The translations under genes and the position numbers were made by a program. 64,000 nt of DNA from JAFAFN01 sp963707555 (lineage in GTDB: Bacteria; Actinomycetota; Acidimicrobiia; Acidimicrobiales; Microtrichaceae), in assembly GCA_963707555.1 (NCBI GenBank), contig CAVPQM010000002.1:124001-188000 (forward strand). The letters are read 5' to 3'. Shown here piece by piece: positions 1 through 10,152 of this stretch. How positions within the stretch are numbered: position 1 is the first letter of the stretch; each line of letters begins with the position of its first letter. The notes beneath the pieces are model-generated. The model made no database searches and was not told the DNA's origin. It was given only the letters and a program-made list of their open reading frames with translations.

Positions 1-1
1 G

Positions 2-480
2 CTGGTCGACCTGCGAGCCGCAGCGCACGACGATCGCTCCTTCGAACGGGCAGTGACCGCCGCAGCGAGCGTCGTCGAGCTCGCCGCGTCGCGTGACGAA
101 CTGGTCCGACTGGTCACCACCCATGGCGCCGACTCCGGGTTCGTACCCGCCGTCGCGGAGCTCGACGAGCTGATGGACCGGCTCGCGGTGATGGAGTCGG
201 ACCACGGCCCCCACCGGGGCGACGAGCTCGTCGCGACGCTCGGGCACCTCCGCAGATCGCAGCTCGGTCGAGCCGTGGTGTGCGCAGGCCGGATCGACAG
301 CCCGCGGCGCCCGCGCTGCCGACTTCGACGTGAGGCGCCTGGACTGGTGGTGGTCCTGACCGAACCCGATCGCTCCGAGGGGCCGGCTCTGCGGGCGCAG
401 CGGGGACGACCGGGGCCGTGGGCTCCTCGGTGGTCCACTTCGACGGGTCGCGGACCCCCAGCAAGGTCTGGGCCGAGGGC
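2..480 (+). CDS. DUF58 family protein, C-terminal end (partial, frameshifted)
   Basis: The reading frame is open from the window edge, so the gene begins upstream. The segment SFERAVTAAASVV followed by DELVRLVTTHGADSGF matches the C-terminal part of DUF58 proteins, which usually precede a TgpA-type transglutaminase gene, as here. The frame is clear to about position 300. It then shifts at least once: LVVVLTEPD lies in one frame and GSSVVHFDGS in another. The exact stop is therefore unresolved. DUF58 proteins have a von Willebrand A-like fold and often sit in operons with MoxR ATPases and transglutaminases; their biochemical role is not established. Family assignment is moderately sure, the 3' boundary is not. 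Confidence 0.55.
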
Positions 481-502
481 ACCGATGCCCGTCGGTCAGC
501 CG

Positions 503-2715
503 ATGAGGCCGACCCGTCGTTCGCGACGCGACAGGCGTTCGTCGCTGCCGAACTCGGGCTGGCCGCCCTGGCCTGGGCACGGCCGCCTCGTTCACGCGCC
601 TCTTCGTCGGCTGGGACTTCCTCGGGCGCCTGGCGCCCATCGTCGTGCTGGCGTGGCAGACGGCGGTGGTGCTGCGCCGCTTCCGCGTCGGCATCGCGGT
701 CTCGGTGGTGGCCCACCTGGCCATCGGCGTCGCCGCGCTGTCTGGTGGTTCGCCGCCGGGACGCAGTACCTGGGGGTCGTGCCGGGCCCGGCGACGCTCG
801 ACGCGTGGCGCGACGAGATCTCCCGCTCGTTCGCCGAGGTCCCTGACCTGGTGGCGCCGGTCGCGGCGAGCAACGGCTTCCTGGTCGTGATCGCCGCAGG
901 GTTCTGGGTCCTCGCACTGTTCGGTGACACCGCGGCGTTCCGCTACCGGGGCACCGTGCAGGCCGCGGTGCCCTACGGCGCCGTGTTCGTCGCGACCGGC
1001 ATCCTGGCCCGTGACAGCGGCCGCCTGGTCGCCGCCGGCACGTTCGGCGTCGGCGTCGCGGCCTACGCGATCGCCAACGAGCACTCGCTGCGAGCGAGCA
1101 GCGGTGGATCCCCGGCGACGTTCGGCGCGGCACCAGGGCCACGGTGGTGGGCGCCGCGGCGGTGGCGGGACTGGCCCTCGTGGTCGGCGCGCTCGTCGGC
1201 CCGTTGCTGCCCGCGGGCACCGAGCCGGTGGTCGATCTGCGGGAACTCGGCAAGGGCAGCGGTCCGAGGACGGTGGTCAGTCCCTTCGTCAGCATCCGGT
1301 CGCTGCTCGACGAGCGCAGCGACCAGATCATGTTCCGGGTCCGGGCCGCAGAGCCGTCGTACTGGCGACTGACCGCTCGAGGATTCCGACCGAGGGCGAC
1401 ATCTGGGTGTCGCACGGCAGCTACGACCCCTCCGACGGGCAGCTCCCCCGCAACGTCGACTTCCGCCGTGCCTGCGGCACCGCTGCGACAGGAGTTCGAG
1501 ATCGCCGGGTTGAGGAGCGACTGGCTGCCGGGCGCCTACCGCACCGGACCGCATCGAGAGCACCCGACCGGTCAGCTACAACCCGGAGTCGTCGTCGATC
1601 ATCCTCGCCGAGGACGGCGACGGCAGTGAGGGCGCGGGCGGGGTCGCCTATTCGCTCGACTCGCTCGTGCCGGACTTCGAGGGGGTCGGCCCCGTCGCCG
1701 GAGCGTCGCACGACGTCGACCCGATCCACACCGTCGCCCCGGATCTCTCCGACGATGACCGGGAGTTGCTCGACGACGCGATCGCCGGCGAGGAGCGACC
1801 CATGCGGCAGATGCTGGCCCTCCAGACCTGGTTCCGCACCAACTTCGCCTACGACGAGGACGTCGACTACTCCGGCCGGTCCGACGCACTCTCCGCGTTC
1901 CTCGAGGAACGACGCGGCTTCTGCCAGCAGTTCTCCTCGGCGTTCGCGCTGCTCGCACGAACACTCGGTCTGCCCAGTCGCGTGGCGGTCGGCTTCACGC
2001 CTGGTGACCCGACCGTCGACGCCGACGGCGACGTCGAGTTCGTCGTCCGCGGGCGCCACGCCCACGCGCTGGCCGAGGTGCACTTCGCCGGGATCGGATG
2101 GGTGCCCTTCGAACCCACCCCCAGCGAGGCGACCCCCAGGCCGAGGGACACACGGGCGTGGTCCCGAGCAGGCCCAGGCACCACCGGCACAGGCGGCGAC
2201 GACGACCTCGATCGTGGCGACACCGCCGACCGAACCCGCGCCACCCACCACGGCCGGGTCACAGCTCGATGCCACCGAGGACGAACCTGAGGCCGACCGG
2301 GACGACGCCGACGACGAAGGCGGCGCCAGCCCGTGGCCGGCGATCATCGCGGTGGTCGTGCTCGGCACGGCGGCGCGTGGTTCGCCGTTCGCCTGGCCGG
2401 TCGCCGTCACCGACGGCATCGGGGCGGGCACCGCCACGATGCCCAGATCGCGGACGCCTGGTCGGCGGCGGTCCGTTCGATCCAACCGCTGGACCTCCGC
2501 CCGGCCGAGCACGAGACACCCTTGAGTTCGCGACACGCGTCGCGGTCCACCTCGACCGCGACCTGCTCGGCGATCTCGCCGCCATCGAGACCGAGCGTCG
2601 CTACGCCCCTGACGGCGCATCGGCGCAGGACGCAGCGCGAGCCGAGCAGGTGGCACACGACGTCAGTGCGTACGTGCGGGACGCGACCACCCGTGGGACG
2701 TCGCTGCGATGGTGA
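503..2715 (+). CDS. TgpA-type membrane transglutaminase (frameshifted)
   Basis: Reassembled across frames, this is a membrane protein with an extracytoplasmic transglutaminase-like domain. Hydrophobic helices lie at about 600-750 and 860-1200 (for example VAHLAIGVAALS and GFWVLALFGD). The papain-like core is at about 1670-2150: the nucleophile Cys is in RRGFCQQFSSAFALL and the His is in RHAHALAEVHFAGIGW. A hydrophobic stretch near 2330-2420 and a DUF4129-like tail finish it. The frame changes at least six times (near 550, 740, 1110, 1370, 1640, 2140 and 2440), always keeping family-like sequence, so these look like sequence errors. The start is uncertain; an ATG at 503 is one option. It follows the DUF58 gene as in other bacteria. 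Confidence 0.6.
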
Positions 2716-2791
2716 GCCGCTCGAGCGAATGACGTGTCGGCCCCACGCCCCTCGAAACCTGCGTGGGAGGGACCGGCGTGGGAGGGAGTGA

Positions 2792-3170
2792 CTACTCCTC
2801 GTCGGGGCGGCGCAGCTTCTCGCGCCTTGGACCCGGCGTTGTTGAAGTAGTCCTTGAGCCCTCCACCGCGCATGGCCTGGGTGGCTTCGTTCATGCCGGC
2901 ACGACCCAGCCGTCGGGCGTTGCTCTCGATGAACAGCGTCGCAGCGACGAGCGCCAGGAACGCGGCGAAGGCCAGCAGGTAGTTCACGCTGAGCAGGAGG
3001 ATGGAGGCGACGAGTGCGAGCACGAACCCGGCGACGCCCCACTTCAGGCGTCGGAGCGACTCGGTGTACACGGTGGTCGAACCGACCTGTCGCGCGAGGT
3101 CTGGATCGCTGGCGCGGAGGTTCGCCTCGATCTCTCCCAGAATCCTCTGTTCGTCCTCAGAGAGCGGCAT
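2792..3170 (-). CDS. DUF3040 small membrane protein
   Basis: The protein starts MPLSEDEQRILGEIE, the characteristic opening of actinobacterial DUF3040 proteins, and has two adjacent membrane segments (VAGFVLALVASILLL and YLLAFAAFLALVAATLF, about residues 47-82). As given, the frame runs past the expected end to 2601. A shift near 2830 instead gives the charged ending EKLRRPDEE and a TAG at 2792-2794, which fits the family's short basic or acidic tail. I therefore set the end at 2792. The gene converges on the transglutaminase gene. Function unknown; the family is confined mainly to Actinobacteria. Confidence 0.75.
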
Positions 3171-3293
3171 CAGCCACTACCCCCTCGATGCTGCGATCGT
3201 GACCCGCACGATCGCGTTGTCCGGTGAAGGGAATGATCCCACAGGCTACCGGCCCGACACGCCGGTCGCTCGTCGACCTGTGGAATTCTCTTC

Positions 3294-4586
3294 TCAACCG
3301 CGGACCGGCACGGCCATCTCCCTCGGCCAGGTTCGGGTCGGACGGGCCCCATGTTGGTCGCCAGGTCGACGGTCCGATCCCACCAGGCGGGCCGGCTTGA
3401 TCAGTGCGTTGCCGAAGCGCGATCGGATGGCGTCGACGGCCTCGTTCGCCGCGTCCCAGGACCCTGCGTCGTCGGCGTCGAACAGGGTCTGCTGCTCGGG
3501 TGCGTCCTTGCCCAGGTTCGCGACGCCGACGCCGACGAGTCGGACACCACGTTCGACGGGCAGCCGCACGAGCATCGACCAGGCGGCGTCCATCACGTCG
3601 GTGCCGCGATCGGTCGCGTGGTCGAGCGTCCGCGACCGGGTGACCGTGGAGAAGTCCCGGTACCGCACCTTGAGCTGGATCGTGCGCCCCCGGTAGCCGT
3701 GATGTCGCAACCGCGACGCCACCGCCTCGCTCAGCCGGAGCACCTCGGAGCGCAGCGCGTCCATCGACACCGAGGTCGACCGCGAAGGTCTCCTCGTGGC
3801 TGATCGACTTCGGCTCCTGATCGGCGACCACCGGACGGTCGTCGCGGCCCCACGACAAGGCGTGCAGGTGGGCACCCGCTCCCTGCCCGAGGGCCCGGAC
3901 GAGGGTGTCGGGCGGCAGCTGGGCCAGGTCCCCCACCGTGGCGACGCCGAACCGCTCGAGCTTCGCCAGCGTCGCCGGACCCGACGCCCCAGAGCGCTCC
4001 GACCGGGAGCGGGTGCAGGAACGCCAGCTCGTCACCGGACTCCACGACGTGCACGCCCGACCCTTCGATCGGCCCGCCGCGACTCGCGGCGCGGCTTCGC
4101 CGAGTTGGTGGCGAGCTTCGCGAGGAACTTGTTGGTCGCGACGCCGATCGAGCACGAGCAGGCCCTCCTCGTCGCGCACCCGGGTCCGCAGCCACGCGGC
4201 GACCTCCGGGCGCCGGGCCGAGCAGTCGTTGCGTGCCGGAGACATCGAGGAACGCCTCGTCGAGCGACAGCGGCTCGACGAGGCGGCGTCAGGGACCGGA
4301 AGATCTCCATCAGCCGTGCCGAGACCGTCTGGTAGTGGGCGTGGTCGCCGGCGAGGAAGACGCGTCGGGGCACAGACGCCGGGCCCGCACCGACGGCATC
4401 GCCGAGTGGATGCCGTAGGACCGCGCCTCGTAGGACGCGGCGGCGACCACGCCCCGCTGGCCCGGCGCCCCCGACGACCACCGGCAGACCTCGCAGCTCG
4501 GGACGACGGAGCAGCTCGACCGACGCGTAGAACGCGTCCATGTCGACGTGCAGGATCTGGCGGACCGTCCCGGGACGGTCGCTCAC
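3294..4586 (-). CDS. dinB: DNA polymerase IV (Y-family, frameshifted)
   Basis: Translesion DNA polymerase. The N-terminus QILHVDMDAFYASVE carries the first catalytic Asp of Y-family enzymes. After a frame change near 4460, VAAASYEARSYGIHSAMP follows, the nucleotide-binding finger motif. Near 4260 another frame gives SLDEAFLDVSG, with the second pair of catalytic acidic residues. The little-finger domain is in a further frame (3294-3770), ending after RSRFGNALIKPARLVG. At least four shifts break the gene, yet all family motifs appear in order. The GTG start at 4586 overlaps the stop of the upstream Nudix gene by four bases (GTGA), implying coupled translation. About 430 codons is slightly long for the family. 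Confidence 0.8.
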
Positions 4587-5142
4587 AGCCGGGTGACCCG
4601 AGCGTCGCTCATGCCGGTGCCGAGCACCTCGTAGCGGAACTCCCGGGTGACCTCGAAGCGCTCGAGCAGCCATTCGAGGAGCGGTTCACGCACCCACTGG
4701 TGTGAGGTGTCGAGCCGGTCGGCGCACGAGGTCGCGCCGACCCAGTCGGCCGCGACCACGATCCCGTCGGGATCGTCGCCGATCGACAGTCGCCGTCGAC
4801 CTCGGCCGCCAGATGCACCTCGACGCGGAGTCGCCACCCCAGGTCGGGCGCCTCGGCTCGGATCTCGTAGAGCGGTCCCGCCCACCGGAGCACCTCGAGC
4901 CCGGTCTCCTCGCGGACCTCACGGGTGAGGCCGACGAGCAGCTCCTCGCCGGGGTCGATCACGCCCCCGGGCGGTGTCCAGTCCGAGGTGCCGTTGCGGC
5001 GGACGTTCTCGACGAGCAGCACGCCGTCGGGCTCGAACCCGTCGGCAGCGACCGGTCCGCCTGCGACGCCGAGCGCGGGTCCGTGCGCTCCGACGAGCGC
5101 TCGCCGTTCGATCACGGCTCCTCCCACGACCCACTCGCGCAT
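4583..5142 (-). CDS. Nudix hydrolase (one frameshift)
   Basis: Nucleoside-diphosphate-linked hydrolase. The Nudix box is complete: GGVIDPGEELLVGLTREV followed by REETGLEV, with the metal-binding REVREE core. The protein begins MREWVVGGAVIE at 5142. Near 4790 the frame changes, after which DPDGIVVAADWVGA and the C-terminal RYEVLGTGMSDARVTRL follow. The substrate cannot be read from the sequence; MutT/ADP-ribose types are both possible. It is followed by dinB with a 4-base overlap, so a role in nucleotide pool or DNA-damage handling is plausible but is inference from context. Confidence 0.75.
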
Positions 5143-5296
5143 GCTCGGAGTCTGCCAGCTGGAGCGCCTCGGATGCCGCCGCGCCGGTGCCTGGAACACT
5201 GCCGATCCGTCGGCAATTCGTCCCTGGGACGTCCGTTTGGGGCATGATCGGGACCGTGCGGTGACTTCCGGTCACGCACGGGGGACGAGAGGACGA

Positions 5297-6728
5297 ATGA
5301 TGCGGACGAGACGCACGCGACTGGCGTTGGTGCTCACGGCGGCGATCGCGATCGTCGCCAGCGGATGCTCGGACGACGATCCCGAGACCTCCGGCGGACG
5401 GCGACGACTACTCGACGATCAAGGTGCCCGAGGACCACGACACGGTGCAGGCGGCCGTCGACGCCGCCGCGCCCGGCGACCTGGTGCTGATCGGCCCGGG
5501 CATCTACCACGAGGCCGTCGAGGTCGCGACCGAGGACCTGACCATCCGCGGCACCGACCGCAACGAGGTGATCCTCGACGGCGAGTTCGAGCTCGAGAAC
5601 GGGTTCCGGGTCCTCGAGACCGACGGCGTGGCGATCGAGAACATCACCGCCAGGAACTACACGAGCAACGGGTTCTTCTGGAGCGGGGTCAGCGGCTACC
5701 GCGGCTCGTTCCTCACCGCCTACCGCAACGGCGACTACGGCGTCTACGCGTTCGACTCGGTGAAGGGCCAGCTCGACAACTCGCTCGGCTCGGGCAGCCC
5801 CGACGCCGGCTTCTACATCGGCGAGTGCTACCCGTGTGACTCCGTGCTCGACAACGTGGTCTCCGAGTACAACGGCCTCGGCTACTCCGGCACGAACTCC
5901 GGCGGCAACCTGCTGATCGTCAACTCGACCTTCCGGAACAACCGCGCCGGCATCGTGCCGAACAGCGGCAGCTACGAGCTCTGCTACCCGGGCCGCGACA
6001 ACACGATCGTCGGCAACCTGGTGTACGACAACAACCGCACCGACATCCCCGGCATCACCGTGTCGCTGCTCGCGCAGGGCAACGGCATCCTGGTCGCCGG
6101 CAGCGTCCGCAACGTCGTCGAACGGAACCTGGTCTGGAACCACGACCGCACCGGCATCGGCCTCGTGCCCTACCCGGAGGAGACCGCCAGCGACCTGGCG
6201 CCCGAGATCTCCGAGTGGGAGACCCCGTGCTCGGAGACCCACGACGAGCCCGTGCCCGAGATCCCCGCCGAGGACTGCGTGGCGGTCGACGGCCTGCTCG
6301 AAGGCTGCGTCGTGATCTGGCATCCCTTCGGGAACCGCATCATCGACAACGTCGTCGAGGGCTCCGGCGTCGCCGACATCGCGGTCGGCACCGTCGACCT
6401 GGACGGCAAGGGCGTGACGACCGAGCAGCTCCGACAACTGCTTCTCGGGCAACACGTTCGCGATCGAGCATGCCCGCCGCCATCGAGCAGCTCGCCCCGT
6501 GCGACGGCACCGGGCAGCGGCGACTGGAGCGCCAACTCGCTCGACCTGCTCGGGCTGCTCGGCGCCCCGGCCGAGAAGCCGCCGGCGGACATCTACAAGA
6601 CGACGCCGGAACCGGCCGCCCAGGAGAACATGCCCGACGCCGAGACCGCCCCGCCGCGGCCGGCCAAGGACGTGCCGCCGACGATCGACGTCGCTGCGAT
6701 CAAGCTGCCGGAGCGTCCGGCCACCTGA
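5297..6728 (+). CDS. Parallel beta-helix lipoprotein (NosD/PbH1 type)
   Basis: The N-terminus has arginines, a hydrophobic core and the lipobox ending VASGC (residues 20-24), so the mature protein should be a lipoprotein. A GAGAGG ribosome site precedes the ATG at 5297. After a shift near 5395, TVQAAVDAAAPGDLVLIGPG opens a right-handed beta-helix: repeated turns such as LTIRGTDRNEVILDG, VAIENITARNY, SVLDNVVSEYNG and LLIVNSTFRNN occupy about residues 45-350. Further compensating shifts occur near 6430-6530. The tail is Pro/Glu-rich. PbH1 proteins often bind or cleave polysaccharide; no catalytic residues are recognised. It is followed with a one-base overlap (TGATG) by the DUF1996 gene, suggesting co-expression at the surface. 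Confidence 0.7.
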
Positions 6729-7709
6729 TGCGTCGCTCCCTCGACACGGCGCTGCTCACTCGGTACGGCGCGCCGTGGCGGGAGCGGTCGCCGCGGCCCT
6801 GTGCGTCGTGGCGGGCGCGTCGTCGTGCACCAGCGATGCGGAGTGGTCGGCGCCCTCGGAGGGCGACCGTGCCGACGTCGGTGGAGGCACGTCGAGGTCG
6901 CCGTCGACGCACCGCCGTCGCGCCACACGGGTCCGCAGGGCCGTGCTGCGCAGTTCGTGACGGACTGCGACTACAGCCACTCGTCCCCCGACGATCCGAT
7001 CGTGCACGCCGGATACCCCGGCCGATCGCACCTGCACGACTTCTTCGGCAACACGTCGACCGACGCCGACTCGACGCTCGAGACGCTGCTCGAGGGCGAA
7101 CACGACGTGCCAGATGCAGCACGACACCGCGTCGTACTGGGCGCCGGCGCTGCTCGACCACGGCGCCGCGGTCGACGCCGAAGTCGTCGACGGCCTACTA
7201 CCGGGCGGCGCCGGGCGTCGAGCCGTCGACGGTGCAGCCCTACCCGGCCGGGTTGAAGGTGGTGGCCGGCGACATGACGGCCACTTCGCCGCAGTCGACC
7301 GACCTGGCCGGCTGGAGCTGCGGTGCGTCGACGACCCACCATGACGCACCCGCCGAACTGCCCGTCGACGTCACCGTTGCGCGGGGTCATCACGTTCCCG
7401 GACTGCTGGAACGGGACGGATCTGGACAGCGCTGACCATCGGTCGCACATGGCGAACAGCGTCGAGGGCGTCTGCCCGGAGAGCCACCCGGTGCACGTGC
7501 CGCAGCTCACCTTCGCGATCACGTATCCGATCACCGGCATCGACCACGAACTGTCGCTCTCCTCGGGATCGGTGCACGGCCTCCACTCGGACTTCTTCAA
7601 CGCGTGGGACCAGGACCAGCTCGTCCGAGAGGTCGAGTCGTGCCTGCACCGCAACGCCGTGTGCGGCCTGGCGTCCAACCGGTCCGAGGACCCGCTCTTC
7701 TCCGGCTGA
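6728..7709 (+). CDS. DUF1996 secreted lipoprotein (frameshifted)
   Basis: After the ATG at 6728 and an early shift, a signal sequence with lipobox GASSC appears (about 6820-6835). The DUF1996 domain is then visible in pieces: DDPIVHAGYPGRSHLHDFF and GNTSTDADST at about 6985-7080, WSCGAS near 7310, and ITFPDCWNGTDLDSADHRSH, VPQLTFAITYPI and LHSDFFNAWD in the last 300 bases. These are the conserved blocks of the family, including its His and Asp/Asn residues. At least four frame changes interrupt it. DUF1996 proteins are secreted and common in fungi and Actinobacteria; their activity is unknown. It overlaps the stop of the beta-helix gene by one base. Confidence 0.7.
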
Positions 7710-7792
7710 CCGGTCTCGGCACACTGCCGACCGGCATCGTTGCGTCAGGCAACAGCGAGGACCCTGGCGACCGCGCTCGTTAGCGTCGACCG

Positions 7793-8351
7793 GTGCCATC
7801 TCTGAGATCGATCCTTCTCTCGACGCGCCGCGACGCTGCTCCTGTGCTGCACCGCTGTCGTCGCCGCCGCCTGCGAACCGCCGCCGCCTCCGATCGCCGA
7901 CCCCCTGACCGGCCACCGCAACGGAGATCGGCTGCCCGGCCGGCGCGCACTTCGACCTCTGCGAGCGCTCGGCCCGGGCCGCACGCAGCGACACCGCTGC
8001 GCCGGGCGCTCAAGTTCGCCCTGTCCCAGGTGGGAGTGCCCTACAGCAGCGCCGGCCGGTTCGGCACGCAGGGTTACGACTGCTCGGGTCTGGTCTGGCA
8101 GGCGTACGCCTCGTCGGGCATCGACATCGGAGCGAACCTCTCCGTCGACGATCATCGCCCCCGGCGGACCACGATGGTCCGTGCCGATGCCCCACGTGCA
8201 GCCCGGCGACGTGCTCTGGTACCCGGGTCACGTCGTGATCGCGCTCGCCGACGGCAAGATCGTCGAGGCGGCGAAGCCGGGCACGAACGTCCGGGTCGTG
8301 AACGGCGCGTACCGCGGGTTCTCACGGGCCGTCGCCATCGACGCCCCCTGA
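7793..8351 (+). CDS. NlpC/P60 cell-wall peptidase lipoprotein (frameshifted)
   Basis: Predicted gamma-D-glutamyl-diamino-acid endopeptidase of peptidoglycan. From the GTG at 7793 and one shift, a hydrophobic segment with lipobox VAAAC is read, followed by a proline run. The catalytic domain starts with FALSQVGVPYSSAG; the nucleophile Cys is in YDCSGLVWQAYA. A shift near 8140 restores VQPGDVLWYPGHVVIAL with the catalytic His, and the domain closes with VVNGAYRGFSRAV. The TGA at 8349-8351 gives a protein of about 185 residues, a minimal single-domain member. Lipid attachment and lack of binding repeats suggest action from the outer membrane leaflet. Confidence 0.7.
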
Positions 8352-8403
8352 CGATCAGCGCGGGCGCCGACGGTTCAACGCGGGCGTCCAGCGACCCGAG
8401 GGC

Positions 8404-8872
8404 TCAGCCCTCGACGCGGATGCCGCCGATCATGCCCTTGGTCGTCGTGCCGTGCAGCGAGCAGTAGTACGGGTACTCACCCGCGTCGTCGAGCACCAGC
8501 GTGGCGGTGTCGGCCGGCTGCAGGTCGTCGACCGGGATCGCCTCGAACTGGTCGTCGATCGAGGGGATGACGTTGTGCGCCGTGCGGCCCCGGTTGTCGA
8601 AGACGATCTTCGTGCCGGGTGAGACGGTCACGTACTGGGGCGAGTAGCTGTTGTCCTTCGTGGTGATCGTGATGCTGCCCTTGCCGGTCTCGTCGACCCA
8701 CTCGGACTCGGGCACGGTCAACGTCGACTTCTCCTCGGCCGACAGAGGAGTCGCTACCGCCCCCGCAGGAGGCGAGCAGCACGACCACGACGGACGCGAT
8801 CGAGGCCCGGAGTGCGAAGGTCCGGAGCGCTGTGGGGGCCGCAGCGGAGCGGCTCTGAAGGGTGCGGGACAT
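8404..8872 (-). CDS. Cupredoxin (plastocyanin/auracyanin-like) lipoprotein
   Basis: A small blue-copper electron carrier. The N-terminus (MSRTLQSRSAAA at 8872) leads to a hydrophobic stretch and lipobox VLLASC. Near 8745 the frame shifts into EWVDETGKGSITITTKDNSY. The type-1 copper site is complete: His in GRTAHNVIPS, and Cys, His and Met in YYCSLHGTTTKGMIGG. This spacing (C-x3-H-x6-M) is typical of plastocyanin-like cupredoxins. An alternative ATG lies at 8884. It probably shuttles electrons at the outer face of the membrane; the partner is not encoded nearby. Confidence 0.75.
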
Positions 8873-8947
8873 GGCGGGGACCATAGTCCTCGAGCCCTTG
8901 CGGACACACAGCCCGGGACACCCCGCCGGCCAAGAATTGACTCAGAG

Positions 8948-9724
8948 TCAGTCCCGGGTGACGACCGGACCAGGGGTGCCGTCGGGCAGTCGCTCCTGGA
9001 CCACGGCGTCGCCGATCTCGACCTCGGGCGACCCGGGCGTCTCGGCCCCGGGCTCCGCTCCCGCGGGTGTCTCGACCGTCTCGGTGTCGTCGGTCGAGGT
9101 GACCACCGACGCGTCGCTGTCGCCGCTCACGAGCAGCAGGGTGCCGGCGGCGGTCACCGCGACGACGACCCCGATGATCGGGATGAGCAAGCGGCCCCGG
9201 AGGCGTCCCATGCGGTGCGCGACGTGCCCGTCGGGCGACATCATCAGCGCGTGGAGCTCGGACTCGACGTTGCGTCGCGGGACGCCCAGCACGCCCTCGA
9301 GGATCTCGAGGTCCGGCTCGCGCAGCGGGACCGCCGTACCGGGCCGGACGTCGCGCATCGAGTAGACCATCGCCAGGTACTGGGCGAGCACCTCGCGTCG
9401 TTCCACGGTGTCCGACTCGAAGCGGATCGTGCGGTCGCCCGCGGCGAGCGTCCCCTCGGTCAGGTCGACCACCAGATGGGAGCGCTCGGGGATCAGCGTG
9501 GTCGTGGGGATGCCGTAGAGCTCGGTCAGCGCCTTCACCTCGGGATCCATCACCGGGCGGCGCCCGGTCTCGACCTCGAGCAGGGTGAGCGGACTCCACG
9601 AGGTGCCGAGCGCGTCGGCGGCCTCGGTCAGGCTGTAGCCGCCGTCGACCCGTGCCTCGGCGAGCAGCGCGCCGAGGCGCTTCGGCGGGAGGAGGAGTTC
9701 GGCGGGAAGGTCGCGGGTCTGCAT
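8948..9724 (-). CDS. Membrane-anchored XRE-type HTH protein
   Basis: 258 residues. Residues 15-65 read as a helix-turn-helix of the XRE/Cro type (LGALLAEARVDGGYSLTEAA, then SPLTLLEVETGRRPV). A middle region of about 100 residues follows, then one membrane helix (LLIPIIGVVVAVTAAGTLLLV, near residue 185) and an acidic, Glu/Thr-rich tail that would lie outside the cell. The arrangement of cytoplasmic HTH, single helix and outer tail resembles RodZ, though no RodZ-specific sequence is recognised. An AGGAG ribosome site lies 12 bases before the ATG at 9724. Function unknown; it is divergent from the small membrane gene at 9830. Confidence 0.65.
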   Translation of the reverse strand: MQTRDLPAELLLPPKRLGALLAEARVDGGYSLTEAADALGTSWSPLTLLEVETGRRPVMDPEVKALTELYGIPTTTLIPERSHLVVDLTEGTLAAGDRTIRFESDTVERREVLAQYLAMVYSMRDVRPGTAVPLREPDLEILEGVLGVPRRNVESELHALMMSPDGHVAHRMGRLRGRLLIPIIGVVVAVTAAGTLLLVSGDSDASVVTSTDDTETVETPAGAEPGAETPGSPEVEIGDAVVQERLPDGTPGPVVTRD

Positions 9725-9829
9725 GACGGGTGGTGCTCCTGGAGAGAGTGGTTCCGTCCTGATGATCGGCATCGGGTCACAGGTGCTTGAACTTCGGGGT
9801 GCCGACGGCTGGCCCGTAACATCGACCCC

Positions 9830-10150
9830 GTGTCGTCGCCCAGCAGCCCTCCCCCACCGGCCGGATCCGACCCCGAGTCGCAGCTTCCGTCGGTGCTCGC
9901 CAGGGTTCTGGCGTTCGTCTCGATCTTCATCGGCGCAGCCGCCGGCGGGCTCATCGGCTACGCGTTCGCCGACCTCGGCGGGTTCGAGGGCGCCGCGATG
10001 GGCGCCGTGACGTTCTTCTCGGTGCTCGTGGGCGCCGGCGGCGTCGCGGTCGTCGCCGTGCTCACGCTGCGTGCCTTCGGAGAGTGGGCCACCATCCGGG
10101 AGCGAGATCCCGAGGCGGCCCGACGGCCCCGCCCGCCGGGCAGGAGCTGA
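9830..10150 (+). CDS. Small membrane protein, function unknown
   Basis: 106 residues with a Pro/Ser-rich start and two hydrophobic segments (LAFVSIFIGAAAGGLIGYAFA and VTFFSVLVGAGGVAVVAVL) joined by a short glycine-rich turn, ending in an Arg/Pro-rich tail. No family is recognised. The GTG at 9830 has no ribosome site in front of it, but a TAACAT box ends eight bases upstream, so the mRNA may be leaderless. Its 3' end contains the ribosome site (AGGAG) for the phosphatase gene that begins two bases after its stop, so the two are probably one operon. Confidence 0.6.
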   Translation: MSSPSSPPPPAGSDPESQLPSVLARVLAFVSIFIGAAAGGLIGYAFADLGGFEGAAMGAVTFFSVLVGAGGVAVVAVLTLRAFGEWATIRERDPEAARRPRPPGRS

Positions 10151-10152
10151 TC

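Noticed and set aside
1..8900. Calling the frameshifted genes in the first 9 kb true pseudogenes or phase-variable
   Set aside because: The same kind of break occurs in dnaK, clpB and nrdA, and compensating shifts restore family sequence repeatedly, which fits consensus errors better.
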